Shown: positions 1 through 8,516 of the stretch, one piece after another | Position numbering within the stretch: position 1 is the stretch's first letter | How the letters are laid out: every line of letters begins with the position of its first letter | Source of the DNA: Candidatus Tenebribacter mawsonii | Lineage (GTDB): Bacteria; Cloacimonadota; Cloacimonadia; Cloacimonadales; TCS61 | Direction of reading: 5' to 3' | DNA length: 11,001 nucleotides | Assembly: GCA_030765665.1 (NCBI GenBank) | Contig: JAVCCD010000049.1 | Span: forward strand, 1 to 11,001 | The notes under the pieces: model-generated | The model's input: only the letters and a program-made list of their open reading frames with translations | Database searches by the model: none | Told to the model about the DNA's origin: nothing | Program-made: the position numbers and the translations under genes

Positions 1-2047
1 CTCCCCATACAGGAAGATGAATAATTTGTGAAACATATTCATCACCAACTAAAGTAAATGTAAGATCTTCAGAATATTGCTCATTATCAACGAGCATTGT
101 AAGCGTGTCTAATATTACATCAGCTTCCATTTCTGTATTGTTAATACTAAGATATGTATTGAGATCTTTAGATTTCATTTGTAGATAATTTAATATATAT
201 CTTCCCAATTCACCAGTTGCTTCTTGAGGAATATAATCATCAATGAATACCGGTTTAACATTAAATGAATCAAAGCCATCACCATCTATTGAAGCATTAA
301 GGATCATTGATGGGAATGTTTCCAGATAATTAAGATCAAATGCAAAATTACCAAGTGAATGAGCTATAACTTTTCCATTATAAACTTCGATTCCTTGAAT
401 TACATGAGGATGATGACAAATAACCAGATCAGCTCCAGAATCTATCATGTGATGACGAATTTCAATATCCCACATATGCGGAACATCAATTCTTGGAGTA
501 TAATCTTCATCTTCTGCAAAGTCTTTTTTATTCCAACCTTCAAAAATATCTATCGAATCATAATTTGCACCTGGAGCTGCGGAATACTCACTACCAGAAT
601 GTGTTTCCACAATTATCAAGTCAGCACTATCTTCAACCTCAGCAATTTGTTCGGTTATGTAGTAGGGCGTCATATATGCAAAACCAAACTTATTGTAACC
701 AGCTTGTAAATATGGCTGATAATTGTTGTATTGACCAGTTCTATCACTTGATCTTAAGAAAGCCAGATTCACGCCTTTTTTAGAATAAAATAGTGGTTTA
801 TAAGCTTCATAGGAATTTATTCCTGCACCAGAATAAAGAATTCCATATTGATCCAATGCATTTTGAGTATCCAGCATTCCTTCTTTCATGTAATCTATAA
901 CATGATTATTTGCCAGACAAACAAGATCTATTCCGGCATATGCTAAACCTGCTGCATTTTCTGGAGCACCTTTGAAGTATATTGTTTTTGTTGGATGATG
1001 AACATTATGGTTGGTAAGCGGACATTCAAGGTTTGCAACTGTTATGTCAGCATTATCGCCTAAGATAGATAACGTTGGTTCAAAGATAGCTTCAACACCT
1101 AGTGTAGGAATTATTCCACCACCACCTTCGTAGCCTCTTGCTAACATAATATCTCCAACAAAGTTAAGCCTTAAAGGAAAGGTTGAGGGTCCTGTATCAA
1201 CGCTTATTGAACATGTTGAGAATCCAAGACGACCTGTATCATCAGTTGCTTGAACATAGATAGTGTATGGATGATCATCTTCTGCTATAAAGGAGTGGGT
1301 TGGATGTTGCTGTGTACTTGTAGAGTCATCACCAAATAACCATAAGAAGTTATGTTCATCACTATCAGGATCAGTTACTTCACAAAAGAATTGTACATCT
1401 ACACTTCTTTTATCATCTGAATTGCGATACAAAGTACCAATATCATAACTTATTTCAACTTGAGGAGTTATAGGTAGATCTTCTGTAATATTATAGATGT
1501 TATCGAAATAAACAACTCCATTACCACCATCGTTGTCGTTTACAAAGAAAAGTTCAGTAATCTCCGGTAAATATTCATGCCAAGAGAACCAGTCATCAGC
1601 TATTGGAAGCTGGATACTATTCCAAACACCTTCTCCAAAAGCACCTTGATATACAGGTATCCATTCTTCAATATTTAATGTTTCAGAGCCATCAAAAGAA
1701 TAGAAAAGTTCATTTGTACCATCTCCAATACCAAATCCTTGAATTTCACCCTTATCTTCAATAAAACAAGCAATTTGCCAAATATCATCTGAGTTAACTG
1801 TAACGGGTTCTATTGTCTCAACTTTCCATGTGTTACCAAAAAGCTTAAGAGAATATTGAGATTGAGCATTATAAGTGTTTTCTGTAGATAGTTCCCAGGC
1901 ATTGGGTTGCATATCCTCATCCGGGTAGGAGGTAAGATCAATCGTACCACTCTCAAAATCTTCAATAGGTACTTCACGTTCAATGGCAAAACCGTAAGAA
2001 TTTATTAACATCAGTAAAGTTAAAACTATCAAATATCTAAATTTCAT
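1..2047 (-). CDS. Secreted CapA-family (PGA_cap) metallophosphatase-fold protein with PKD domain, 3' end outside window
   Basis: The minus strand is open from an ATG at 2047 to the window edge: 682 complete codons, no stop, so the C-terminus is missing. Residues 1-21 form a signal peptide. Residues 25-190 look like a beta-sandwich or carbohydrate-binding-like module (EDFESG start, YFDNIY end). Residues 195-285 look like a PKD domain (FLWLFGDD followed by HPTHSF). Residues 293-575 carry the CapA motifs: GDIML 298-302, NLE 339-341, LANNHVID 378-385, THSGSEY 482-488, CHHPHVIQG 544-552 and AHSLGNFAFD 562-571. CapA proteins are calcineurin-like phosphoesterase-fold enzymes linked to poly-gamma-glutamate capsules, but many homologues have unknown substrates. 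The fusion to PKD and a secretion signal suggests an extracellular or cell-surface enzyme, not a capB/capC-linked one, and no cap genes are visible. The family call is firm; the substrate is unknown. Confidence 0.9.
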   Translation of the reverse strand, partial: MKFRYLIVLTLLMLINSYGFAIEREVPIEDFESGTIDLTSYPDEDMQPNAWELSTENTYNAQSQYSLKLFGNTWKVETIEPVTVNSDDIWQIACFIEDKGEIQGFGIGDGTNELFYSFDGSETLNIEEWIPVYQGAFGEGVWNSIQLPIADDWFSWHEYLPEITELFFVNDNDGGNGVVYFDNIYNITEDLPITPQVEISYDIGTLYRNSDDKRSVDVQFFCEVTDPDSDEHNFLWLFGDDSTSTQQHPTHSFIAEDDHPYTIYVQATDDTGRLGFSTCSISVDTGPSTFPLRLNFVGDIMLARGYEGGGGIIPTLGVEAIFEPTLSILGDNADITVANLECPLTNHNVHHPTKTIYFKGAPENAAGLAYAGIDLVCLANNHVIDYMKEGMLDTQNALDQYGILYSGAGINSYEAYKPLFYSKKGVNLAFLRSSDRTGQYNNYQPYLQAGYNKFGFAYMTPYYITEQIAEVEDSADLIIVETHSGSEYSAAPGANYDSIDIFEGWNKKDFAEDEDYTPRIDVPHMWDIEIRHHMIDSGADLVICHHPHVIQGIEVYNGKVIAHSLGNFAFDLNYLETFPSMILNASIDGDGFDSFNVKPVFIDDYIPQEATGELGRYILNYLQMKSKDLNTYLSINNTEMEADVILDTLTMLVDNEQYSEDLTFTLVGDEYVSQIIHLPVWG

Positions 2048-2173
2048 ATAATCTCTCCTAAATAAATCCTTTTTTACAAAATTAAAATTAAACAATTTTT
2101 GACAAGGTTTTATCCACCTATTCGTATGTATACAATTATTGACAGAAATATTAGGAATTTAAATATACCATTA
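2048..2173. promoter_or_regulatory. Divergent intergenic promoter region
   Basis: This AT-rich 126-base gap separates two divergent transcription units and should hold promoters for both. On the plus strand TTGACA occurs twice, at 2099-2104 and 2139-2144. The second is followed after 19 bases by TATACC (2164-2169), only four bases before the ATG at 2174; the first has TACAAT at 2131-2136, but with a 26-base spacer. Neither pair is ideal, so no exact promoter is claimed. No hairpin terminator or operator palindrome was found. Confidence 0.4.
2053..2060 (-). promoter_or_regulatory. Ribosome binding site of the CapA-like gene
   Basis: On the minus strand TAGGAGAG lies five bases before the ATG at 2047. 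It fixes the start, and the signal peptide begins directly from that ATG. Confidence 0.75.
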
Positions 2174-3403
2174 ATGAATAAAATTGTATTGTTTTTCTTA
2201 AAGAAATATATCTACTCACCAAAGAGGGAGTGGTTACGGTTTGACTCTGTTTTTATGGTAATTGGCATACTCATATCTGTTGCAACACTCACTGTTGCAT
2301 TATCGATTTTTGAAGGATATGAGACTGTTTTAAAAGATACTATTCTTGGAGTTAACTCACACATTTACATATTTAAATCTGGCGAGGGAAATCTTTTACA
2401 ACATAACGTTGAAGAAATTGAAACAAAGCTACAAAAAATGGAAGGTGTAGAGAATACTTCTGCACTCATCATCTCCCAGGCAATGGCTGTTAATGGAAGT
2501 AGAATTAAAGGTTCAATTGTTCGAGGTATAGATTGGGAACAAACGGAGCTTCCAAGTAAATATAGAAAATTTGTATTGGAAGGAACTTGGAAATTAGACA
2601 CTGGAAATTCTGCTGTTCTTGGATATAAACTTGCTAAGGAGCTTAATCTAAAGCTGGGAGATACTTTCAAACTTATAAGTCCGTTGAATTCCAAGATTAC
2701 TCCTATGGGTTTGAAACCAAAAGAAGAAAGTTTTACTTTAGTTGGTTTGTACAAATCTGGGATGTACGAATATGACAGTAAATTTATTTTTATTGATATA
2801 AATAGAATGGCTGAATTTAACTCTATGGAAAATGAATTCACGATGGTAGAAGTGAAAATGAAACCGGAGTGGATTGATAGAGCTGATTATATTGCCTATG
2901 CGTGGGAGCATGAATTTGACTATAAATATCAAATTTCATCATGGATAGATTTTAATAGTAACTTGTTTGCATTATTGAAAATGGAGAAATGGGTCATCTT
3001 TATAATATTAAGCTTCCTTATATTAATTGCCTCATTTAATGTTGTAAGTTCTGTTTCAACATCCATTATTGAAAAAAGGACAGAATTGGGAATCTTAAAA
3101 GCTTTTGGAGCATCAGATAAGATATTACAGAAAATATTTGTAGGTAAAACTATGATCTTAGCTTTTTTGTCCGTTACACTTGGTCAGGTATTGGGAATTC
3201 TATTGGCAAAATTCTTGAGCTGGCAAAAATTTTTAGTATTGAAGGGAGATGTTTATTTCCTTGATAAGATCAACGTTCAATTTGGTTTTATGAGCTGGCT
3301 CATAATTTTGTGTGTCTCAATGTTAATAGTATTTGCAGCATCGTTGATCCCACTAAAAAAAATATCAAAATTAAACATTACAAACATAATTAGAAAGGCT
3401 TAA
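2174..3403 (+). CDS. LolC/LolE-like lipoprotein-releasing ABC transporter permease
   Basis: This 409-residue inner membrane protein belongs to the MacB/FtsX permease superfamily. Membrane segments lie near residues 24-45, 273-295, 327-348 and 370-394. A large periplasmic (MacB_PCD-type) domain sits between the first and second. The tract EKRTELGILKAFGAS after TM2 is the conserved cytoplasmic coupling segment of LolC/E. With LolD such permeases extract lipoproteins from the inner membrane. I chose the ATG at 2174 because MNKIVLFFLKKYIYS matches the usual short cytoplasmic start of LolC/E. The frame is open back to a TTG at 2099 and an ATG at 2126, but the extra residues look non-coding. No clear Shine-Dalgarno precedes 2174. 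The next gene, 24 bases on, encodes the ATPase. Only one permease is present, so it may work as a homodimer, or a second copy lies elsewhere. The assignment to Lol over another MacB-like exporter rests partly on that partner. Confidence 0.85.
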   Translation: MNKIVLFFLKKYIYSPKREWLRFDSVFMVIGILISVATLTVALSIFEGYETVLKDTILGVNSHIYIFKSGEGNLLQHNVEEIETKLQKMEGVENTSALIISQAMAVNGSRIKGSIVRGIDWEQTELPSKYRKFVLEGTWKLDTGNSAVLGYKLAKELNLKLGDTFKLISPLNSKITPMGLKPKEESFTLVGLYKSGMYEYDSKFIFIDINRMAEFNSMENEFTMVEVKMKPEWIDRADYIAYAWEHEFDYKYQISSWIDFNSNLFALLKMEKWVIFIILSFLILIASFNVVSSVSTSIIEKRTELGILKAFGASDKILQKIFVGKTMILAFLSVTLGQVLGILLAKFLSWQKFLVLKGDVYFLDKINVQFGFMSWLIILCVSMLIVFAASLIPLKKISKLNITNIIRKA

Positions 3404-3415
3404 AAAATAGATGTC

Positions 3416-3420
3416 AGGAG
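3416..3420 (+). promoter_or_regulatory. Ribosome binding site selecting a TTG start
   Basis: AGGAG ends seven bases before the TTG at 3428. No ATG lies close by in frame, and the protein from TTG has the standard LolD N-terminus, so the TTG start is well supported. Confidence 0.7.
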
Positions 3421-3427
3421 ATATAAT

Positions 3428-4105
3428 TTGAGTTTGATAAAAATTGAAAAATTAAAAAAAAGTTACAATGAAGCATCAGGGAAATTGGAAGTGTTAAAGG
3501 GTGTGGATCTGGAAATTAAACAAGGTGAGATGATTGCTATAACAGGTGAATCTGGTAGTGGGAAAAGCACTCTTCTGCATATGATGGGAATGTTGGACAG
3601 TTTTGATTCAGGTGACATATATTATTCTGGGAAGCAGGTAGATATTAAGGATAATGATTTAAATGAATTCAGGAATAAACGAATTGGATTTGTGTTTCAA
3701 TCACACTATCTTTTAGAGGATTTTACTGCTGAAGAGAATGTGGCAATGCCAAAATTTCTATCAACAAAGGACTTTAATAAAAGTGTTCTGGATTCCAGAA
3801 AATTATTAAAAGCCCTTGATCTCGATGATAGAAGAAGTCATTATCCAAATCAATTAAGCGGGGGAGAGCAACAACGTGTTGCAGTTGCCAGGTCGTTAAT
3901 TAATTCTCCAGAGATAATATTTGCAGATGAACCTACAGGAAATCTTGATTCTAAACATAGTGATGAACTCATTGATTTGCTGATAGATTTGAATAAAAAA
4001 CATGGTCATACATTTGTGATAGCAACTCATAGTAAGGAAATTGCTAATAAGATGGATAGATGTTTTAATTTAGAAGATGGTATATTAAAAGAGACTACAC
4101 AATAA
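3428..4105 (+). CDS. lolD: LolD-like lipoprotein-releasing ABC transporter ATP-binding protein
   Basis: This 225-residue ABC ATPase has full family length and every motif intact: Walker A GESGSGKST (40-48), Q-loop Gln91, signature LSGGEQQ (143-149), Walker B IIFADEP (163-169), D-loop around NLD (172-174) and the switch histidine His201. After the Q-loop, HYLLEDFTAEENVAMP (93-108) matches the LolD pattern (HHLLPDFTALENVAMP in the E. coli protein, from memory) better than general MacB or FtsE proteins. It would power the LolC/E-like permease encoded 24 bases upstream, on the cytoplasmic face of the inner membrane. It uses a TTG start. The next gene follows after 12 bases, so all three appear co-transcribed. 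A related MacB-type exporter ATPase is the main alternative. Confidence 0.92.
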   Translation: MSLIKIEKLKKSYNEASGKLEVLKGVDLEIKQGEMIAITGESGSGKSTLLHMMGMLDSFDSGDIYYSGKQVDIKDNDLNEFRNKRIGFVFQSHYLLEDFTAEENVAMPKFLSTKDFNKSVLDSRKLLKALDLDDRRSHYPNQLSGGEQQRVAVARSLINSPEIIFADEPTGNLDSKHSDELIDLLIDLNKKHGHTFVIATHSKEIANKMDRCFNLEDGILKETTQ

Positions 4106-4117
4106 AAATTTTGTAAA

Positions 4118-7100
4118 ATGAAAAAAAAGACCTGGTTATTTATCATAGTTCTCATAGTTTTTATCATCAATATTTCTTTTTTTATTTTGGTGAGACTAGC
4201 TAAGGTAGATAAGGTCGTTCAAACCAAGATATCCGAACAATTATCAGAATTGCTGAATGCTGAGATAAAGATTGAGGAATTTACATTTAATGATAAACAA
4301 GCAAAAATTGGTGGGATTGAGATTGATAGTGCTGATAAATTTAATTTAAAAGTTAATCAATTATATGTTGAGTATAATCTTCCAAAACTAATTTTTTCTA
4401 AGTTCAAAAATCTAAAAGCAATAACGCATATTAAAATTTATAATCCTGAATTTTCACTTCAGATTAAACCAGATGGTAGTAAAAAGGAAAATAGTGAATT
4501 TATAATTCCAGATATTACTGCTTTTTTTAAAATGCTCGATATTTATCAGGGGAAATTTAGTATAAACTTTGAGAATGAAGTAGTCCAGATAGAAAACAGC
4601 TGGCAAGACATTGAGCTCTCAATAAAAAATACAAGAAGCTCTGATATAACACTTTCAGCGATATCTGATAATGGCTCAAACTTGAATGTTTCTTGTAATC
4701 TGAGCAAAGGCATTATCAAGAAAGTCGACTTGAAATTAAATGATTTAAAACCTTCGAAGCTTGAGATTTCAAAATTGAATTCTTTGGGATTAGTACTTGA
4801 TGCAGAACTTAGTTATACAGAAGAAAAACTAATGTATTCTTCTAAAATCAAGAATATCCATGCAGAATATTTAGAAAAACAAGCCACGGTCGATTCAATA
4901 TTAATTTCTGGAAATAGTGGACGAACGTACATTTCTCTTCATAATTCATATCTGGATAATAACAAGATAGAAGGCAGCGCTGTAATTTATGACATATTAA
5001 CTAAAGACCGTACAATAAATTCTAAATTAACAACTTCCGAAGTATCATTTACTAATTATATAAAAGAAATTTCTGGGAATGTTCAAGCAAAAGCCGACGT
5101 AACTGGTAAGATAGCAAACCCAACAATCAAAGTGAGTATCAAATCTGACAAGCTCATTGCGGCTAAGCAAGAAATTACTGATATTGATATATCTGCAATT
5201 ATGTTTGATAGTAATGTAAAACTACAATTAACCAATTCTATTTGGGAAAATAATAAGTTGATTGGTGAAGGCTATTACAAAATTGGTGAGGATCTTCATC
5301 TTGATCTTAACTCACATGATATGCATTGGCAAAATGGAGATCTACTGGTTACCGGAGATCTTACATCATCTATCAAATATCAAGAAGTACCGGAAATTTT
5401 GTTAGACCTAAAGAATCTTTCCATCAAATCAAAAAAACTTGAGTTCAATGATCTTACCCTCAAAGCAAACTTGTTGAATAATGATCTTACAGCAGACATA
5501 ACGCACCCGTTAAATGATATTGGAATTTCGTGCTTTGGCAACATCAAAGATATGGCTCTGAAGGCAAAATTAAAACTTCGAGGCTTAGATTTAAGCAATA
5601 TTTTAAAAGGATCTGCTCTTCCAATTCTTACTGGAGACATTGAGATTGATGCAAATGAATATAGTATTGTTACTAATTCTAATATTATGGTTTATGATAG
5701 AGATTACGGCAAATTAGGAGGAAGATTAAAAACAGATATAGTATTTGATCTCTCTAATAACAGCTCATTAATAAATATTCGAACTTATAATGCAAAATAC
5801 AATTATGAACCATTTAAGATTGATCTCTTAGCAAAAGGTACACTGGATAGTTTGCAGATTAAACATTTTATGTTTAATAAAATGATAGATATTAAAGGTT
5901 GGGTAAGGCGTGAACCTGAATTTACATACAATTTATCATTACTTGGTGAAGAGATTAAAATTAAGGAGTTATCCAAATATTTTATGGCTTACGATACGTC
6001 CCGGAAATTGGATGGGAATATAAAAATTATTGCAAACATAGATAATTTGGGTGAAGGAAACATAAACGGTAACATATCTTTAAATAATTTCAAGATTGGT
6101 GATATTGAAGAAATACATGCCGGTTTAAGTATTCAGGGAAACAGTTCTATGATTGGTTTGCGAGATGGTTACATAAAGACAAATGAACGGAAAATTATTG
6201 GATTGCAAGGTGCCTTGATTACAAAGCCAGAGATAATTATCACAGCTAATGGAATTGTTGATTCACTTCAATTGAGAGACATATTACCACAAGAAGATCT
6301 GAACGGTGTAATTAAAGGCGGGATCGAATTTTCCAGGTCTGAAGGAAGCAACGAATTGCAACTGGATGTTGAAATTAAAAAATTGGAAATGAATAGATTC
6401 AAAATAGATCTGTTAAAGCTTGATTTATTGCAACGAGATAGCCTGCTGCATGTGAATGATGTCACGTGTTATAAGAGAAATGAATTTGATCTGAGGGCAA
6501 ATGGTGCTATCGGATATAACTTACTGAACAGTGAAGTGTTTTCAGATACAAATAACATTTCTATCAAATTTGATGGAGATATGCTCAAAGTTCTTGCCGA
6601 TCAAACAAAAGCCATAGTCGAAGGAAGTTCAAATACGAATTTTGATTTTAAAGTTGGTACAAAAGATAGTAAAATATACATTGAAAAAGGAAGTTTCACA
6701 CTATCAGATGGATTTATGAAAGTTAAGGGGCAGCCAGAAGATATTGATAAAATTTCAATAAAGTTTGATATCAAAGAGAATATCTTCTTAATAGATAAAT
6801 TCAAATTTCGAATGGGTGATGGCAGATGCTACATTACAAATATTATTAATAACACAAATGATGATTTTATTCTTGGAACTTTGAATTTGGGTAAGATATT
6901 AATAAGAACTGATGAAGGTGGAGTTCTTTTTAATATGCCTGGATATATTCCAGAAAATAATGTAGCGAAAGTAATTATTACAGGACGCAACAGTGAGCAT
7001 TTTGAAGCACTGGGTCCATTTGAAGATATTAAACTATTAGGTGATTTAAATATTTCCAATGGTGGAGCTATCTTCCCGCCGAATACAGAGAATTTGCTAA

Positions 7101-8062
7101 AATTATTTAATACTGTTAGGGAGAAGAAAGCAAGTGAAAGTGCAACTCTTCCCTTGAGTTTTGATATTATGGTAAATTTTGGTGAGAACGTGAAATATGT
7201 AACTTATCCTGTAGACATAAAAATTAATCCAGGTGGTTATCTTAACTTAGTTTATGCCAATGATGAGTTTACAATACCCGACGCAATGTTCATAGCAGAA
7301 GAGGGCTCTGTTGACATATTTGGGACGAAGATGACACTCGACTATATGCAGATCCAGCTTAGCCGTTTCACTGCAGGAGCAAATATTTCCGGGACATTTT
7401 ATAAGAAAACAGCTGATGGCTCGCTTATTACATTGAATATTTATAATGAAGTTGCTGGAGATGATGATGTGGGAACGTTACGATTTTCTTTAAACAGTGA
7501 TAATCCAACAGATAGAATTACAGATATTCTAGCAAAACTAAGATATAACAGAGCGATGGAAGAAATATCTCCAGACCAAAAAAAGACACTTTTGCAGGAT
7601 GAGGTAATCCAAATTGCAGGTATGGGTTTAGAAAGTGCAATTATGGATCCTTTATTGTCACCAGTAGAGAATTGGATACGAAAAACTTTGAAATTAGATT
7701 ACTTTCATCTTCAAACTGACCTTGTTCAAAATCTTTTTGCTAGTTATTCCTCAGACAACAAATCTCAATATGAAGTTTATGATGAATCTAATGAGTTTGC
7801 AAAATTTTCTTCAGAGTTGTTTTTGAACAATTTATCTATAAGCGTGGGTAGATATATTACGAGAGATCTGTTTCTTGACTATGAAACTAGAGTAGAAAAA
7901 TCACAAGATATTGCCTTACAATCTGAGATGGGTATTTTTCATGAATTCTCATTAAGATATCAATTACCCTATAAATTTAGAATATTATACAGATATAAAA
8001 TTATGCCGTTTACCGAAGAAAATCCTCATGAGATCATACTTGAGCGGTCATTTAGATTCTAA
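4118..8062 (+). CDS. tamB: TamB/DUF490-family translocation and assembly module protein
   Basis: This 1314-residue protein has one N-terminal membrane anchor (about residues 5-27), then a very long beta-rich periplasmic stretch rich in alternating polar and hydrophobic residues and Asn/Asp/Ile, as in AsmA/TamB lipid-groove proteins. The C-terminal part (about 950-1314) is the TamB (DUF490) domain: a segment around INPGGYLNLVY (about 1034-1044), then TDRITDILAKLRYN, then barrel-like strands such as ISVGRYITRDLFLDYE. It ends in LERSFRF with a terminal phenylalanine, like proteins recognised by Omp85 assembly machinery. TamB spans the periplasm, partners TamA or BamA, and is implicated in barrel assembly and phospholipid transport. 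No Omp85 gene is in the window. The ATG at 4118 lies 12 bases after lolD and lacks a strong ribosome site. The length agrees with the family (about 1200-1500). Composition is AT-rich, as in the two genes before it. Family call strong; exact cargo unknown. Confidence 0.88.
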   Translation: MKKKTWLFIIVLIVFIINISFFILVRLAKVDKVVQTKISEQLSELLNAEIKIEEFTFNDKQAKIGGIEIDSADKFNLKVNQLYVEYNLPKLIFSKFKNLKAITHIKIYNPEFSLQIKPDGSKKENSEFIIPDITAFFKMLDIYQGKFSINFENEVVQIENSWQDIELSIKNTRSSDITLSAISDNGSNLNVSCNLSKGIIKKVDLKLNDLKPSKLEISKLNSLGLVLDAELSYTEEKLMYSSKIKNIHAEYLEKQATVDSILISGNSGRTYISLHNSYLDNNKIEGSAVIYDILTKDRTINSKLTTSEVSFTNYIKEISGNVQAKADVTGKIANPTIKVSIKSDKLIAAKQEITDIDISAIMFDSNVKLQLTNSIWENNKLIGEGYYKIGEDLHLDLNSHDMHWQNGDLLVTGDLTSSIKYQEVPEILLDLKNLSIKSKKLEFNDLTLKANLLNNDLTADITHPLNDIGISCFGNIKDMALKAKLKLRGLDLSNILKGSALPILTGDIEIDANEYSIVTNSNIMVYDRDYGKLGGRLKTDIVFDLSNNSSLINIRTYNAKYNYEPFKIDLLAKGTLDSLQIKHFMFNKMIDIKGWVRREPEFTYNLSLLGEEIKIKELSKYFMAYDTSRKLDGNIKIIANIDNLGEGNINGNISLNNFKIGDIEEIHAGLSIQGNSSMIGLRDGYIKTNERKIIGLQGALITKPEIIITANGIVDSLQLRDILPQEDLNGVIKGGIEFSRSEGSNELQLDVEIKKLEMNRFKIDLLKLDLLQRDSLLHVNDVTCYKRNEFDLRANGAIGYNLLNSEVFSDTNNISIKFDGDMLKVLADQTKAIVEGSSNTNFDFKVGTKDSKIYIEKGSFTLSDGFMKVKGQPEDIDKISIKFDIKENIFLIDKFKFRMGDGRCYITNIINNTNDDFILGTLNLGKILIRTDEGGVLFNMPGYIPENNVAKVIITGRNSEHFEALGPFEDIKLLGDLNISNGGAIFPPNTENLLKLFNTVREKKASESATLPLSFDIMVNFGENVKYVTYPVDIKINPGGYLNLVYANDEFTIPDAMFIAEEGSVDIFGTKMTLDYMQIQLSRFTAGANISGTFYKKTADGSLITLNIYNEVAGDDDVGTLRFSLNSDNPTDRITDILAKLRYNRAMEEISPDQKKTLLQDEVIQIAGMGLESAIMDPLLSPVENWIRKTLKLDYFHLQTDLVQNLFASYSSDNKSQYEVYDESNEFAKFSSELFLNNLSISVGRYITRDLFLDYETRVEKSQDIALQSEMGIFHEFSLRYQLPYKFRILYRYKIMPFTEENPHEIILERSFRF

Positions 8063-8462
8063 AACTGCCTCTATCGATGACGATGTGAAATTGAGTATTG
8101 CGCTCTCTCATAACTCGGAGATTATTGTTCCACCGTTCGAAAACTTGGGCAATATCTCTATCAAATGGTACAAAGTTGAAGAAGCAAATGGAGATTATTA
8201 CAGCAATACCGATCCCAGCTGGCACTGGGAAGAAATTCCCTACAAAGAGACAGAAGTATTAGAGTGGCGTGATCAATTCATCATAACTGCAGATGTAACG
8301 CCAACTGTTTTTCAACCTGTTTACTGCAATGTAAAAGTAGTAGGAACAATGCGCTACAAAGCTGTTCTTACAATAGATGGTGAAACATATTCTACTCCCT
8401 GCATAGAATCAAAATACAGAGGTTCGATCAGCCGGGATGTTCATCGAATCAGCTTGAAATGA
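8063..8462 (+). pseudogene. 5'-truncated fragment of a secreted-type beta-sandwich (possibly Ig-like) protein
   Basis: An open frame runs to the TGA at 8460-8462. Its only upstream ATG (8028) lies inside the end of the tamB gene, in another frame and without a good ribosome site. Residues encoded after 8062 read like the C-terminal end of an extracellular domain: ISIKWYKVEEANGDYYSN, W-rich SWHWEEIPY, PVYCNVKVVGTMRYKAVLTI and YSTPCIESKYRG. Two cysteines and the W...YxC layout are reminiscent of an Ig-like fold, but I do not recognise the family. There is no signal peptide, which does not fit a domain of this kind, so the 5' part seems lost at the junction with tamB. Base composition here is clearly less AT-rich than in tamB. 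A small intact gene starting at 8028 and translationally coupled to tamB is possible but less likely. Confidence 0.55.
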
Positions 8463-8500
8463 AATACCAAACTATGGAAAACTAACAATTTATCGATTTG

Positions 8501-8506
8501 AGGAGG
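8501..8506 (+). promoter_or_regulatory. Strong ribosome binding site
   Basis: AGGAGG, inside the purine-rich run GAGGAGGGGGAATAG, lies ten bases before the ATG at 8517 and sets the start of the exported protein. Confidence 0.75.
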
Positions 8507-8516
8507 GGGAATAGAA

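Noticed and set aside
359..783. Two overlapping plus-strand frames of 116 and 96 codons
   Set aside because: They lie antisense to the well-supported CapA-like gene, have no ribosome sites and encode no recognisable protein.
2099..2173. Upstream TTG (2099) or ATG (2126) as the permease start
   Set aside because: The added residues have no family match, and the first TTG is itself part of a TTGACA box. LolC/E proteins usually begin a few residues before the IARRYL-like segment, as from 2174.
2365..2932. Minus-strand frames inside the permease gene
   Set aside because: They are antisense shadows of the lolC/E-like coding region, which has clear family motifs.
5380..7059. Several short minus-strand frames inside tamB
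   Set aside because: They are antisense shadows of one long intact gene; no start signals or protein motifs.
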